Source of the DNA: Saccharina japonica
Lineage: Eukaryota > Sar > Phaeophyceae > Laminariales > Laminariaceae
Reading direction: 5' to 3'
DNA: 64,000 bases
Assembly: GCA_008828725.1 (NCBI GenBank)
Contig: MEHQ01001708.1
Span: 90,425-154,424 of the forward strand
The notes beneath the pieces were generated by a model, which saw only the letters and a program-made list of their open reading frames with translations, made no database searches and was not told the DNA's origin. A program made the translations under genes and the position numbers. Shown in pieces: positions 33,119 to 44,114 of the stretch (its first letter is position 1; each line of letters opens with the position of its first letter).

Positions 33119-33168
33119 TATAATACATTCGTTTGTTGTGAATTACGCTAAATGTGTAGACACCATAC

Positions 33169-33443
33169 GACGCGTGCTACGATAGAGGTAGAGGTATACC
33201 TTATTTTGGCAAAACCGTTTTCTGAATAATGGGGCTCCTTAACCCCAAACCATCCGAATAATAATCATATAAATAATCATTATTGGGTTGAAATATGTTT
33301 CATCGGGTAGCACTTGTATGTTCCTCCAAAATCAGCTTTTAGACTACTGCAGGTATAGAGGAATGGAACTCCTCAAGTGGCGGCCACCCTCAGAAAATGG
33401 CCTGTATGCAGGTGCACCTGCATGCAGGCTACCGTAGCATGCG
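33169..33443 (+). mobile_element. Rep-D MITE
   Basis: GACGCGTGCTACGATAGAGG at the left, GGCTACCGTAGCATGCG at the right, with CTCCTTAACCCC, CATCGGGTAGCACTTGTATG and GGCCACCCTCAGAAAATGG inside. ATAC occurs at both flanks. Confidence 0.7.
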
Positions 33444-33572
33444 CTATACGTTTTGCTCTAGACTGCTGTATACCCCTTTTTTGCTGTTCGGAGTACGTTT
33501 TGCTGTAGACTGCCGTATACCCCTTTGTTGCTGTTCGGAGTAGAGACGGCGTTGCTGGTGCCCACGGCGCGG

Positions 33573-34680
33573 GGGGGGGGGGGGGGGGGGGGGTGAGTAT
33601 TAACAGTGCCGGGGGGGTCGTCGAGGCGGTGGGCCCTTTCATGGAGAAATAGGTCGTCGCGAGAAGTGAGCGATCAGGACCTCTTGCTACGCTGTGCAGC
33701 AGAGGGCACCAGAAGTGAGGCGGCCGTAAGGGCAGGATGAAAAGCGGAGTCGGCTTCACTTTGTAGCAGAGGAGGCCAGTCATGGCGGGTAGAGGAGGAG
33801 AGGGGGGGGTGTCCTCATGCCGTGCACGGCCGTAGTCGTGTGACCATAGACCCTTGCATCCCTACAATGCCGGGACGGAGCACGTTGAGTTTTCACCAAC
33901 CAGGCAGGTCACTTCCAGGGGGGGGAAGGAGGGGCGGGGAGGGGGGGGGGGGCAAGGGAGAAGGGGGGTGGGGCGAGATGGCCTTGAGGATAAGGGGGGC
34001 AGCAGGCAGCTGGTGGCGGTGAAGGGTGGGAGGGAGAGAGGCGAGGGTGTACGGCGGGAGGGGGGAGAAAAGGGGGGGGGAGGGGGGGGGGCTATTCATA
34101 GTCATGCAGCGGCCGTAGTCGGTATGGCCATAGAACCCTCCACCATCCCTACATATAGCCGGAACGTGAGCACGTTGGGTTATCGAGCCAAAAAACCAGG
34201 AGACATGGGTGGGGGGGTGTTCTCATATGCTGCACGGCCGTAGTCGTATGACCATAGACCCTCGGCAATGCCCTACAATGCCGACGGAGCACGTGGGGGG
34301 GGGGGGGGGTAAGCAGCAAGGAGGGCCAAGATTGACGGAGGGAGAAAAAGGAAAAAGGGGGGGGTGAGAAGAGATGCACGGGGAGACGAGCCGGCTACGC
34401 AACGCAACAGGGGACACCAAACAAGACAACAAGAGGGATGGGGGGAAGGAACGAGAGGTATGGGGGAAAAGAAGAGCGGCGGAGGGGGGGGGGGGGGTAG
34501 TGTAATGATGAGGAGACGTAGAGGAGCTGGCATACGTCGCGCCCAGCGCAGCAGAGGACGTCAGAGTGGCCGCAAGGAGAGGGGGTGGGAGTGGGGAGGG
34601 AGGAGGGACAAGGAGGGAAGGGAAGGGGGAGTGGATCGGGAGGAAGGTGAGGTCGAGGCCGGGGGGGGGGGGCTGGCTGG
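33573..34680 (+). repeat. G-rich array with Rep-C cores
   Basis: Dense G-runs (up to about 20) and GGGGAGGG purine tracts alternate with a core, GCACGGCCGTAGTCGTRTGA, then CCATAGACCCTCGCATCCCT and ACAATGCCGGGACGGAGCAC. Cores lie near 33815-33912, 34096-34203 and 34214-34300. A looser unit (GCTACG..GCAGAGGG.GCCAGAAGTG) recurs between them. Antisense frames are poly-Pro and not credible genes. Confidence 0.75.
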
Positions 34681-34689
34681 CTGCGAGTT

Positions 34690-34892
<203 letters not shown>

Positions 34893-35089
34893 CCGGGTTC
34901 GGTTTTGCTCGGCATTCTTTATTTTTCTTTCATTCGTTATTTCTGATTTTCAGTCTTCTCTGGCCACCACCAAGTCGTGCCTGTGTTTCTTTTTCTGTGG
35001 GTCCTGCTTCGCTCTTGGTTCCCTTCTTCGCGGCACAGACCACATTTGTGTTTCGTTTTTAGCTCCTACCGGTATTTGTCATGGCTGTG

Positions 35090-35190
35090 GTGCTCTTCTT
35101 ATATTCTTCTTGTTGTTGTGCTTTTCTTGCGTCACATTCTATTCTGTCTCATCTCAGCATTCCTTTCCTTTTCAGTTGACATTTTGTTTT
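35090..35190 (+). repeat. Dispersed repeat, two copies in window
   Basis: TGTGCTTTTCTTGCGTCACA, then TTCTATTCTGTC..TCTCAGCATTCCT; a second copy is at about 41100-41165. Confidence 0.55.
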
Positions 35191-35194
35191 GTTT

Positions 35195-35400
35195 TCTCCA
35201 TCCCGTTTATTATCTTCGCGCTTCTTTTCTCTCTCCCTCTTTTTTGTCGTAACTCATATCCGGGGTCACTGAGTAGGCTTTTCTCCCTCCTCCCCCACTG
35301 CGTACGGTTCGTGCCTTGCACTTTTATCGAGAGAACAAATTCAGCGCTTTCTTCCCTCGTCAACTCTCGTCGAAGTGTGTCTACCCAAACGCTATGATAA
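35195..35400 (-). mobile_element. Rep-B SINE, headless
   Basis: TCCATCCCGTTTATTATCTT, TCGTAACTCATATCCGGGGT, CTCCTCCCCCACTGCG, CTTTTATCGAGAG, CCTCGTCAACTCTCG. Confidence 0.7.
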
Positions 35401-35489
35401 TAGTAAGTAGGCCTCTCGACAGTTGGTGTTTTTTTACTACAGCCTACAGCATTAAATTCAAGTGGTCCTTATATTCTTGAACCCTCGAC

Positions 35490-35885
35490 TTCAATCTTAC
35501 TTAGCAGTGGGCTAGCAGGTAACCACGAAGCTTGTTAGCGTCAAGGTCGTGAGTTCGAGCCCCCCCGAGTGCATGCTCGTAGGGACTTTTTCTCGCAAAA
35601 AATATCTTGACTAGCTGAAAGCGCGAGAGCGTGAGTTAGCAAAATTCGATGAAGATCGGCGAGCGTTGGGACGGCTGAACCCTCTGCGCGATAAAAATCA
35701 AGGCAAGAACCGTAGTGGGGGAGGAGGAAGAGGAGCCTACTTTGTGACCCCGGATCTGAGTTACGACCACATAGGGAGGGAGAAAGACGGAAGTGCGAGG
35801 GGAAAAAAAAAAAAAAAAAAAAAAAAATAGGGAGGGAGAAAGACAGAAGTGCGAAGATAATAAATGGGATGGAAAAAAAAAGAAA
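35490..35885 (+). mobile_element. Rep-B tRNA-SINE, full length, duplicated 3' end
   Basis: Head GTGGGCTAGCAGGTAACCAC and B box GAGTTCGAGCCC. The body follows, and the last ~35 bp (AGGGAGGGAGAAAGACRGAA, then GTGCGA) occurs twice around an A-run. Confidence 0.8.
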
Positions 35886-35889
35886 AAAT

Positions 35890-35931
35890 CATTATTCGTG
35901 GTTAACTGCTAGACCATCGGGGCAAAACGTG
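35890..35931 (-). mobile_element. Rep-B SINE head fragment
   Basis: On the minus strand GCCCCGATGGTCTAGCAGTT, then AACCACGAATA: only the A-box half of the tRNA-like head. Confidence 0.5.
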
Positions 35932-35949
35932 TTTCCTATATAATATGAT

Positions 35950-36125
35950 ATGTGTGTTTTCTTCACATGAAACCGTCCTTTCTACCCGTCGACATCCAGC
36001 ACACCATTTTAGAAAGGACGGTTTCATGGGAAGAAAACACACACACACACCCAGTGCCCGTGCCGATTCTTCATCCTAAAAAGGTACCAGTTCTTCAGCG
36101 GTCACAAAACTATCCATGCGTAAAT
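35950..36125. mobile_element. Rep-A 3' ends in inverted arrangement
   Basis: A minus-strand 3' end (CTTCACATGAAACCGTCCTT ... ATCCAGCACACC) is followed by a plus-strand 3' end (AGAAAGGACGGTTTCATGGG, AAGAAAACACACACAC). A minus-strand stretch follows (CCAGTGCCCGTGCCGATTCT to GGTCACAAAAC). At least two insertions are superimposed. Confidence 0.65.
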
Positions 36126-36419
36126 TCGTGAATACGATAGATAGTATATATCAGTATCCAGTATCATACCAACCGTAGTATTATAGCTGTTTGGGTTGTC
36201 TGTGTCTCACCTATTTAATAGTCTTACTGCATACATACCTGGTATGATCTTATTATACAGAACTATTTAGTGCCCGGTACGCCGGTACGTTGCTACTACT
36301 ACTGCTTGAAGTTGCTAGCACATCATTGGCTCTCTTGGCTCACACCTTGGTAGCTTTTTGTTTGGTTGTCTGCTGTGTTGTGCATTTTCGTACCCGTTAT
36401 TACGTACGGTGCTACGTAC
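36126..36419. other. Spacer, nothing recognised
   Basis: No gene; a TACCTGGTA motif lies at 36236. Confidence 0.5.
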
Positions 36420-36672
36420 TTTTTTTCCTTCTCGCTTTTTCTCTTTTTCCCCCCCTTTTTATCTTTCATGCACCTGGATAGCTAGCAGGGTAGGTCTTGC
36501 CTGTCGTAATGGCATATTGCATTGTCTGTTCTGCTTACTGCACTGAACGTAGTATCTCTGTGTCGTAGTTTTGTGACCACAGAACTGGCACCTTCTTTTT
36601 AGGATGAAGAATCGGCACGGGCACTGGATGTGCTGGGTGTCGATGGGTAGAAATGAAGGCTTAATGTGTGTT
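36420..36672 (+). mobile_element. Rep-A element, 5'-truncated
   Basis: Pyrimidine tract, TGCACCTGGATAGCTAGCAG, GTGACCACAGAACTGGCACC and the 3' end GGCTTAATGTGTG, where it meets the next copy tail to tail. Confidence 0.7.
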
Positions 36673-36850
36673 TAACCTTCCTTTCTATGTACTCGACATC
36701 CAGCACACCCAGTGTCCGTGCCGATTATTCGTCCTAAAAAGGTACCAGTTCTGTGGACACAAAACTACGACACAAAGATACTACAGAGTACGCTCAGTGC
36801 AGTAAGCAGAGCAGACAATAATGCAATGCCATATACGACAGGCATGTGAA
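36673..36850 (-). mobile_element. Rep-A element, 5'-truncated
   Basis: TTAACCTTCCTTTCTATGTA, CATCCAGCACACCCAGTGTC, ACACAAAACTACGACACAAA, to CATATACGACAGGCA. Opposite in direction to its neighbour. Confidence 0.7.
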
Positions 36851-36964
36851 GAGCACACACACACTGATAACCTGGTAGCTGCTAGCATTTCATTTGATCA
36901 CACCTCTGTCTGCCCGATGCAACAGTAGTGACAGAGGGCAGAGGGCCACTGGTTCATGCCATTT

Positions 36965-37352
36965 ATTTATTTATTTGAGGGTGCTTTTGGTGTGTGTCGT
37001 TTACCTGTGCGTACTATCCTTTCCTTCCCTTTCGTTCTCATTCTTCCTCTGTTTACGTTGTTTTTATTTTCATGTTTTGTTATTTTATGTTGTATGTCAC
37101 ATCTCCTCAGGGGAAGGCACGACACATTTGTTTTTGTCTGTTTGTCCTGGTTGGTCTGTTATTTTATTTTATTTTTTGTTTTTTCATTTTTCCTTTTCGC
37201 GTTTTCTTTTATTTTCCTTTTCTCTCTTTCACGCAGCTGGATCGCTACGTATCAGCGTAGTAAGTCGTGCCTGTCGTATACGGCATTGCGGTCTTTCCTC
37301 TGCTTACTGCATTGCAACGTACTATCTCCGTGTCGTAGTTTTGTGACCACAT
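36965..37352 (+). mobile_element. Rep-A element, diverged copy
   Basis: CACATCTCCTCAGGGGAAGG, a long T-rich tract, CAGCTGGATCGCTACGTATC, CTGTCGTATACGGCATTGCG, TTTTGTGACCACATAA; it ends before the usual AC tail. Confidence 0.6.
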
Positions 37353-37412
37353 AATACAACTGGTATAACTGCCTGCACCCTCATATTACAAGAGCGGTAT
37401 AATAGCAGTACA

Positions 37413-37575
37413 GGACACCTACCTGACAAGAAACAGGCTGGCAAGAAAGCCAGGCTGATATTTAGCGAAAAATTGGAAATCCGAGATACTTCATCTTGTA
37501 ATTAGTCTAGAAAACATCATCTCTCAAACAAGAAATCCATCCTGAGCCAGCTTTCCTGCTTCTTGTCAGGTGTCC
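37413..37575. mobile_element. 163-bp MITE, orphan family
   Basis: GGACACCTACCTGACAAGAA (left) is inverted at the right end (TTCTTGTCAGGTGTCC), extending inward over CAGGCTGGCAAGAAAG / CCAGCTTTCCTGC. The target duplication is not clear. No second copy in the window. Confidence 0.65.
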
Positions 37576-38099
37576 TATACTGTACCAGGTATGGGGTGTT
37601 GGAGGGGGTCATGTCTTATACCTGGCAGTTTGGTACGAATTATATTCATCAATATTTACTACTGCTTGTTGTGTTGCACACACTAAAATGTGCAAAATAA
37701 AACCCATTTTGTTATGCTGTGTATGTGTAAAGCTTACGACTACGTACGAGCCATTCTTCTAGATGTATTAGTCTGATTGGCTTAGGGCAAGGGTTTGGGT
37801 TATTCTGGTTATCTTCGGGTTACGAGGGTTACAGAGCAATAAATGTATGCCTTTTAGGGTCCGCGGCTTATTTTCTGAGCTCCTCGCACACTCGTACATG
37901 ATGATGAGGAGTTCGATATCCTCATCCGAAACATACATACGACTTCTTATAAGTTTGTACACGCAACCCGACCAAACTTTGTATGCGCTGTATGCGCTGT
38001 ATGCGCTCGTAGTTCTAAAACACTGATATTACTGCTGCAGTAAAAGTATCCTAGACTAACCGGGAGTGGTTGCTCAAAAGTAGCGGCAATGGCAAGAGG
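37576..38099. other. Spacer with a repeat shared with 49.1 kb
   Basis: TTTGTATGCGCTGTATGCGC and surroundings (37955-38050) match 49110-49210 loosely. No gene seen. Confidence 0.5.
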
Positions 38100-38165
38100 G
38101 GGTAAAGCTGTCATGAGGAGGAGGAGTAAACGACCTGCCTGCACCTTGTAGCTGAGGACGCCAGT

Positions 38166-38221
38166 AATAACCGTTAGGGGAGGGAGGGCGGAAGGGCGAT
38201 GGTGGGGCGGGAGAAGGGGGG
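38166..38221 (+). repeat. G-rich edge of Rep-C array
   Basis: GGGAGGGAGGGCGG-type purine tract leading into the Rep-C element. Confidence 0.6.
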
Positions 38222-38645
38222 GGGTGGGGGGGTGTACTCATGTCGTGCACGGCCGTAGTCATATGACCATAGACCCTCGCATCCCTACAATGCCGGGACG
38301 GAGCACGTTGGGTTTTCACCAACCAGGCAGACATTGCTTGCACCAAGCGCGAAGCGCCGTGAGGTATTGGGCGAGTCGCATGGAGGGTGAGCTGCATCCT
38401 GCTAAGAACCGCCTCTGAGGCGGACTTGCATATGGACGGCAGCTTCAATGAGTTAATATAATTTCTGGTGTGGCCACTTCCGGAGACAGCAATTGTACTA
38501 TGTAACTGCCTCGCGGATGCCTTACCATATTAACACTACGTGATACGACCATTCCCCTTGTGCGGAGCAAAGGTTCTCCACCCCGCACAAATGATCTACT
38601 CGACCGCCAGCTTTGGTGACCGCCAAAAAATAAAAAAAATAAACG
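38222..38645 (+). mobile_element. Rep-C element, long copy
   Basis: Core CACGGCCGTAGTCATATGAC to ACCAACCAGGCAGACATTGC, then GTGAGGTATTGGGCGAGTCG, GCTAAGAACCGCCTCTGAGG, GCTTCAATGAGTTAATATAA and CGTGATACGACCATTCCCCT. It is colinear, inverted, with 45630-46110. On its minus strand a short frame contains SYHVV, also found in the other copy. Confidence 0.65.
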
Positions 38646-38749
38646 GCACCCTGGTTGTCTAGCTCACGCAGCGAGTGGCGTGTTTTACAGCGTTGCCAGC
38701 CGACGCCAACCCAACCTATCAATATATCATAGAAGGGGGGGGGGGGGGT
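38646..38749. other. Spacer with G-run
   Basis: Ends in a 13-base G-run before the next Rep-C copy. Confidence 0.5.
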
Positions 38750-38935
38750 ACTTCTTCTTCATTTTCATGCATGGCCGTAGTCGTATGACCGTAGACCCTC
38801 GCATCCCTACAATGCCGAGACGGAGCATGTCGGGTTTTCACCGACCAGGCAGACATTGCTAGCGCCAAGCGCGAAGCGCCGTGAGGTGTTGGGCGAGTCG
38901 CATGAAGGGTGGGCTGCGGCGAGAGGAGGGGGGAG
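38750..38935 (+). mobile_element. Rep-C element, short copy
   Basis: CATGGCCGTAGTCGTATGAC, CCCTACAATGCCGAGACGGA, CAAGCGCGAAGCGCCGTGAG, GGGCGAGTCGCATGAAGGGT, then G-rich sequence. Confidence 0.7.
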
Positions 38936-39720
38936 AGAGAGAGAGCGGGATGCATGAGTAGAACGCGGCTAGGAACTGTCGACGACAACCAGCGCAGGAC
39001 GATAACAACAGTGAGTTGTGGTGTGCGACGGGGGAGACAGGAGGGGCGGGGGGGGAGCTTGCTACGTCAAGTAGCAGAGGGTGCCAAGAGTGGCAAGATA
39101 AGAGTGGGTGGGGAGGAAGTGAGGGGGAAGAGGGGCGTGTGAGTGGGTGGAGTGAATGGGTGTACTCATGTCGTGCAGGCCAGTAGTCAGTAATGACGCG
39201 AAAGACGCTTCGGAGAGGGGCGGGGGGAGGAAGAAAAGGGAGGGCGCGCAGCCGGGGCAAGGGGGAAGGAAGGGGCGGGAGCGGGGCGGGGAAGAGGGTG
39301 GGGGGAAGGGGTGTGAAGGCAGAAGGCGTGAGGAGAGGACAGAGGGAGCTGGTGAATATGCTACGCAAGCGAGGGTGCCAAAAGAGTGACGGCAAGCGGG
39401 AGAGGGGGGGGAAGGGCGGAAGGGGCGTAAAGGGGTGGAGGACGGCATATAAGCGGGCAGACGGGTGGTCGCGAAGGGCGAGGTTTGGAGGGAGTGTGAG
39501 GGAGAGAGAAGCTGGCATACGACGACACAGGAGAGGACAGCCAGAGGGGTGGGAGGGAGGGAGGGCGAAAAGAGGGGCGGGGGGGGAGTCACGAGGTCGA
39601 GGGGGGTGTGGTATGACAGGGGGGGGGGAGTGAAGAAACTCTGGCTGCGCCACGCCGCAGGTAACGCCAAAAGTGACGACATAGAAGGGGGGAGAGGGGG
39701 GAGAGATGACAACGATACCG
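38936..39720 (+). repeat. G-rich degenerate array
   Basis: Purine tracts (GGGGGAAGGGG) with a loose repeating unit: GCTACGYxAGxxGCAGAGGGTGCCAAxAGTG. A truncated Rep-C core lies near 39160-39190. The Pro/Leu/Ser-rich antisense frames reflect composition. Confidence 0.65.
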
Positions 39721-40394
39721 TCATAATACTGCGCTGCTATCGGATAAAATTACGGAAAGATGCAACATGGCAGATCGTGTGGCACGGTCCCAGTTCTACT
39801 GATTGTGAAGCCTGCACAATTATTGCTGTCACGAATTATTATATAGTACGCATTGTTTGGTTTATTTCCGTGTTGTATGTGTTCGTGGGGGTGGCGCGAC
39901 GAAGGTAAATGTACGGTAGTATTGCCCCTTGACATAGGTGTCAAGAGAGAAAGAAAGAGTATGGCTGAAGGAGATGGCACGTGGTTGGGCAAGTATCTTA
40001 TGTCTGCTTCGGTCAAAGCTGCAGTTAGTTGTTGGGCTGTGCTGGTGCGCTGGTGCTGGCACGCAGCAAGCAGCGCACAAAGGAAGCAAATACGTAAGGG
40101 TTTCCACACAGAAAATGGGACACTTGTTATAGCGGGGATAGGGGACAATCCGTCTAGTACGAATGGAAATGTCTTGAGACGGGCGCCCTTATCTGACCGG
40201 CTGACTGTTTGACGGTTGCCCAGTCTCCTGGCATATTTATAGATTTGCCACCAAGTAGTAGTAGTTAGTGTTCGTGTTTATCTTTCTGTGAGCTCTGCTG
40301 CTTGGCCCTTCTTGGTTGCTTCGTTCCTGCGACAGCAGACAGCAGTATCCATCACGGACGCATGATACGGCGGTGTGTGTGCATGAAAACGTTA
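39721..40394. other. Spacer, open frames on both strands, none supported
   Basis: Frames of 80-130 codons occur on both strands at 39.75-40.2 kb without starts, splice sites or domains I can defend. Confidence 0.4.
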
Positions 40395-40625
40395 TTTCTA
40401 CCCACTACTCGTCGACATCCAGCACACCCAATGTCGGTGCCGACTCTTCATCCTACGAGAGAGATACCACTTATTCTGGTTCTTCTGTGGTCACAAAACT
40501 ACGACACAGAGGTACTACGTACAACACAGAGATACGACGTTTCAGTGTAGTAGTAAGCAGAGCAGACAGTGCGATGCCATACACGACAGCCTAGGCACGA
40601 TCTACCCTGCTAGCAATCCAGCCTC
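40395..40625 (-). mobile_element. Rep-A element, 5'-truncated
   Basis: TTTCTACCCACTACTCGTCG, ACATCCAGCACACCCAATGT, GTGGTCACAAAACTACGACA, ATCTACCCTGCTAGCAATCC. Confidence 0.7.
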
Positions 40626-40629
40626 GGGA

Positions 40630-40757
40630 AAGTGACGGTATAGAGGTGCGCCATGTTTGTTTCTGAGGATCACGTGAGGAGGTCTATACTAATAGTAACT
40701 TAAAAAATGGTTTCGGAGCAAACTTCAAGTGCTACCCGATGGACAATACCATGGTAA
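40630..40757 (-). mobile_element. Rep-D MITE fragment
   Basis: GGTATAGAGGTGCGCCATGT, TTCTGAGGATCACG, AAATGGTTTCGGAG, GTGCTACCCGATGGACAAT; half an element. Confidence 0.55.
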
Positions 40758-41239
40758 AAAAGACCACCATGACCCTTAATATAGGGACCTTGTGTATATT
40801 AACATTCAATTAAAGCGGTCCTTATATTTCGGATCAGAGTGGTATATTGCAGCTCAAGACTGAAATACCGACGAGTTTTACAAGTAGTAGTTAGCCCGAT
40901 CATTCTGATAACATTTCATCAGCCTGCTATGACAACCTATTGGGTATGACCCTTTTTTATGGAAGGTCATAATATACCTGGTACTCTTTTTATGGAGGGT
41001 CATACGAGGGTCATACCCCATATAGATGATAACATCTATCGTAGCATCGCACGTCCATGGTGATGATTGATGTGTTTCTCGTGTATGTTATTATGGTTGT
41101 GCTTCTCTTCTTGCGACACATTCTATTCTGTCCGGTTTCAGCATTCCTCCTTTCCTCTTCCGCATCGTCATGTTCTTACATGCATGCGAGGATTTGTGCC
41201 CTGCATACTGCATATATGAATAAGTACTTCGTATCATAA
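40758..41239. other. Spacer with GGGTATGACCC inverted motif
   Basis: GGGTATGACCCTTTTTTATG and GAGGGTCATACCCCATATAG (40936-41030) form a small inverted repeat like that at 1.4 kb. Confidence 0.5.
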
Positions 41240-41365
41240 GTGTGTGTATTCTTCACATTAAACCGTCCTTTCTACGCGTCGACATCCAGCATCCAGCACA
41301 CCCAGCGTCTGTGCCGATTATTCATCCTACGAGAGAGATACCAGTTATGTGGTCACAAAACCAAG
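41240..41365 (-). mobile_element. Rep-A element, 3' part
   Basis: GTGTATTCTTCACATTAAAC, CTACGCGTCGACATCCAGC, GTTATGTGGTCACAAAACC. Confidence 0.65.
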
Positions 41366-41639
41366 TCAAGTGGTCCTTAATGATAGCTTCTTGTTTGGTC
41401 GACTTTTTTTGTTGTCAATTTTCTCGGTATAATACGTGCAATAACCCCGGCCGTAACCCCCTGGCATTATAGTTTGTAACCATTTAATTTGCCCACACCT
41501 TAGTCTGCTGCCCGATATGAATACAGCAGTAGTGGGCAGCGGGCCATTTACAACCATACTCGTACTGCTGTAGAGAGCTTACAGCAGTAGCTTCTCGTTT
41601 GCTTTGCTGTCCATTTTCGTACCCGGTACGTATTACGGT

Positions 41640-41755
41640 TGACCATACATAGTAAATACTGGTACTACAGTAATAGGACCTACGGTGCCCACAAAAACCT
41701 ATATATTTTCCTATGTTTACTAACAATATTTGGTCCTATTTACTATGGCCCCCCT
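41640..41755. mobile_element. Rep-F MITE
   Basis: GACCATACATAGTAAATACT at the left and TCCTATTTACTATGGCCCCC at the right, with CAAAAACCTATATATTTTCC between. The left end is disturbed. Confidence 0.6.
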
Positions 41756-42160
41756 TGATGGTAGTAGCTGCTATAATATGCTGCTACGAGTATTACATTT
41801 ATTGATTACATGGTCACTCCTTCGTCTGCCCGATCGAGTGACAGGACCATTTATTCCCATACGTATCCGAGCGGGCTATTTAAATATGAATTAGCGTCTT
41901 GTGTGGTTGCCTTCGCTATCCATTTTCTACCCGATACGTTGCTAGCTGCTATTAATAGCATTTATTTCATTTGCTCACACGTTCGTCTGCCCGACATGGC
42001 AATGCCAAAAGGGCCGTTTGTTACCTTTTTTTTAATGCGTGTGCGTTTGACGTGGAAGTTCATATTTACATACCTATGTACTATTAATAGTACAGAGGGC
42101 TATTACAGAGGGCTAGTAATAGTACAGAGGGGACCATATTAAGTAGGACCTATTGTGTGT
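41756..42160. other. Spacer with partial Rep-F match
   Basis: GGGACCATATTAAGTAGGAC near 42120 is a Rep-F end; no gene. Confidence 0.5.
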
Positions 42161-42203
42161 GTTTGTTCAACACATTAACCTTCCTTTCTACCCGTCGACA
42201 TCT

Positions 42204-42475
42204 ACTTTTTATTCTTTTTTCCTTTTCGCTTTTTTTCTTTTTTCTCTTTTTTTCTCTTGCATGCACCTGGATTGCTAGCAGGGTAGGTCTTGCCTGTCGT
42301 ATATGGCATTGCATTGTCTGCTCTGCTTACTGCACTGAGCGTAGTATCTCTGTGTCGTAGTTTTGTGACCACAGAACTGGTACCTTTTTAGGATGAAGAA
42401 TCGGCACGGACACTGGGTGTGCTGGATGTCGACGGGTAGAAAGGAACGTTTAATGTGAAGAACACACACACACCC
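42204..42475 (+). mobile_element. Rep-A element, 5'-truncated
   Basis: Pyrimidine tract, GCTAGCAGGGTAGGTCTTGC, TTGTGACCACAGAACTGGTA, GTGTGCTGGATGTCGACGGG, then AAGAACACACACACACC. A minus-strand 3' end (42150-42203) lies immediately to its left. Confidence 0.75.
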
Positions 42476-42560
42476 AAGTGTATGTGCCGATTCTTCATCC
42501 TAGAGAGATGTCAGTTCTGTGATCACAAAAACTACGACACAGAGATATACCACGCAACCA
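42476..42560 (-). mobile_element. Rep-A fragment, opposite direction
   Basis: AGTGTATGTGCCGATTCTTC, CAGTTCTGTGATCACAAAAA, CTACGACACAGAGATA; it starts exactly at the AC tail of the preceding copy. Confidence 0.65.
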
Positions 42561-42596
42561 AATAACGGTCGTACTCTGTCAGCTAGCGCCGTGGGT

Positions 42597-42905
42597 GGGT
42601 GTGTTCTTCACATTAGCTTCAACTTTCTACCCGCGCGCCCTATGGTGTGGGCTTGTACACGCGCCATCCCCCAAAGGCCCCCAAAAACAAACACACCCCC
42701 AAAATCTTGTGATACCGTGCCGATTCTTTCATCCTAGAGAGGATACCCAGTTCTGTGGTCATCTCAGAAAATCTACGACACAAGAATACTACGGCCTGCA
42801 GTGCACGTAAGCAGAGGCAGACAAAGGTGCAAATGCATATATACGACCAGGCAAGACGCCTACCCTGCTAGCAATATCCAGGTGAGCATGAAAGAGAAAA
42901 AAGAA
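42597..42905 (-). mobile_element. Rep-A element with small insertions
   Basis: TGTGTTCTTCACATTAGCTT, CTTTCTACCCGCGCGCCC, GATACCGTGCCGATTCTTTC, TTCTGTGGTCATC, TACCCTGCTAGCAATATCC. Scattered extra bases give it a noisy look compared with other copies. Confidence 0.6.
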
Positions 42906-43412
42906 AGAAAAAGTAAGAGAGAGGGTCGTAACGTCGTACACGTATATACACTATAGTACGAAAGTATACTATCAAGGGCCCACAAAAAAAAAAAAGTTTT
43001 ATCGACGCCACACACCACCCCCCCCCGCCCATGAGAGAGTTGGATGGGAACGAATACCCGGGACCGCTTGTGCGATCCCAGAAACAATAAGTTCAAGTTT
43101 TTTTTTACATTCCCCCATCCCCACCTATTTCCATCCGAACGGCCGGTTCGCAACCATCTAAATATATATAGTCCGACCCCGCCCCACCACCCCCACCTCC
43201 AACCCACGACCAGCGAAAAAAAAACAGGGGGGGTCTCTAAAACCAAGTTGGAAAAGGGAACAAAAACGAAAAAAAATGGTTTTCGCTCATTTCGTCCTGT
43301 GATCACACAGCGATCCGGTTTGTTTTTCATTCTGACCTTCCTACAAGTGTGGTGTCGTTTTCTCTTTTTTTTGTTACGCCCTTGGATGAATATCATATAT
43401 AAAATATATACC

Positions 43413-43414
<2 letters not shown>
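42906..43414. other. Spacer, nothing recognised
   Basis: Contains A-runs and C-runs; no gene supported. Confidence 0.5.

Positions 43415-43448
<34 letters not shown>
43415..43448. repeat. TA microsatellite
   Basis: About 33 bases of TA at the 3' edge of a SINE. Confidence 0.9.
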
Positions 43449-43450
<2 letters not shown>

Positions 43451-43772
43451 CATCCCATTTATTATCTTCGCACTTCCGTCTTCCTCCCTCCGTGGTCGTA
43501 ACTCAGATCCGGGGTCACAAAGTAGGCTCCTCTCCCTCCTCCCCCACTAAGGTTCTTGCCTTGATTTTTATCGCGCAGAGGGTTCAGCCTTCCCAACGCT
43601 CGTCGATTTTCATCGGATTTTGCTAACTCACGCTCTCGCGCTTTCCGCTATTCAAGATTATTTTTGCAAGAAAAAGTCCCTACGAGCATGCACTCGGCAG
43701 GGCTCGAACTCGCGATCTCGACGCTGACAGGATTCGTGGTTACCTGCTAGCCCACCGGGGCGACCGGTGTAT
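43449..43772 (-). mobile_element. Rep-B tRNA-SINE, full length
   Basis: Reading plus: TCCATCCCATTTATTATCTT, GTAACTCAGATCCGGGGTCA, TTTTTATCGCGCAGAGGGTT, AAGTCCCTACGAGCATGCAC, GGGCTCGAACTCGCGATC (B box complement), GCTAGCCCACCGGGGCGACC (A-box region complement). Confidence 0.85.
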
Positions 43773-43930
43773 AGCGACGATTGACTTTGTATGACTGTTC
43801 ATCAATGTTGCTATAATAGCCGCTATGATAGCATTTCATTTGCCCACACGTTTTTCTTCCCGACATATTATACAGCAAGGCAACGGCAAATGCGGGCCAT
43901 ATTTGTCATCTGTTACATGCTCGGTGGATT

Positions 43931-44010
43931 AGTTCACCCTTTTAGAACCGTAAAACGTATCCCACACTAATTCCAAGTAGTTTGTCTTCAAAAACGGGGG
44001 AATGGTGCTG
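43931..44010. mobile_element. Rep-G MITE, degraded
   Basis: CACCCTTTTAGAACCGTAAA, ATCCCACACTAATTCCAAGT, AGTTTGTCTTCAAAAACGGG. Confidence 0.55.
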
Positions 44011-44114
44011 TTATGGTACTGCTGGGATGATGTGGGAATGCCGGTAGTCCTAATCACATCGATTTAGTTTTTTGTTTCGATTCGTGTGCGTCGGACTTGG
44101 AAGTTCAACTAACA

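Noticed and set aside
38859..39724. Long Pro/Leu/Ser-rich minus-strand frames in the G-rich array
   Set aside because: Composition artefact of G-runs; the repeat unit crosses them without regard to frame.
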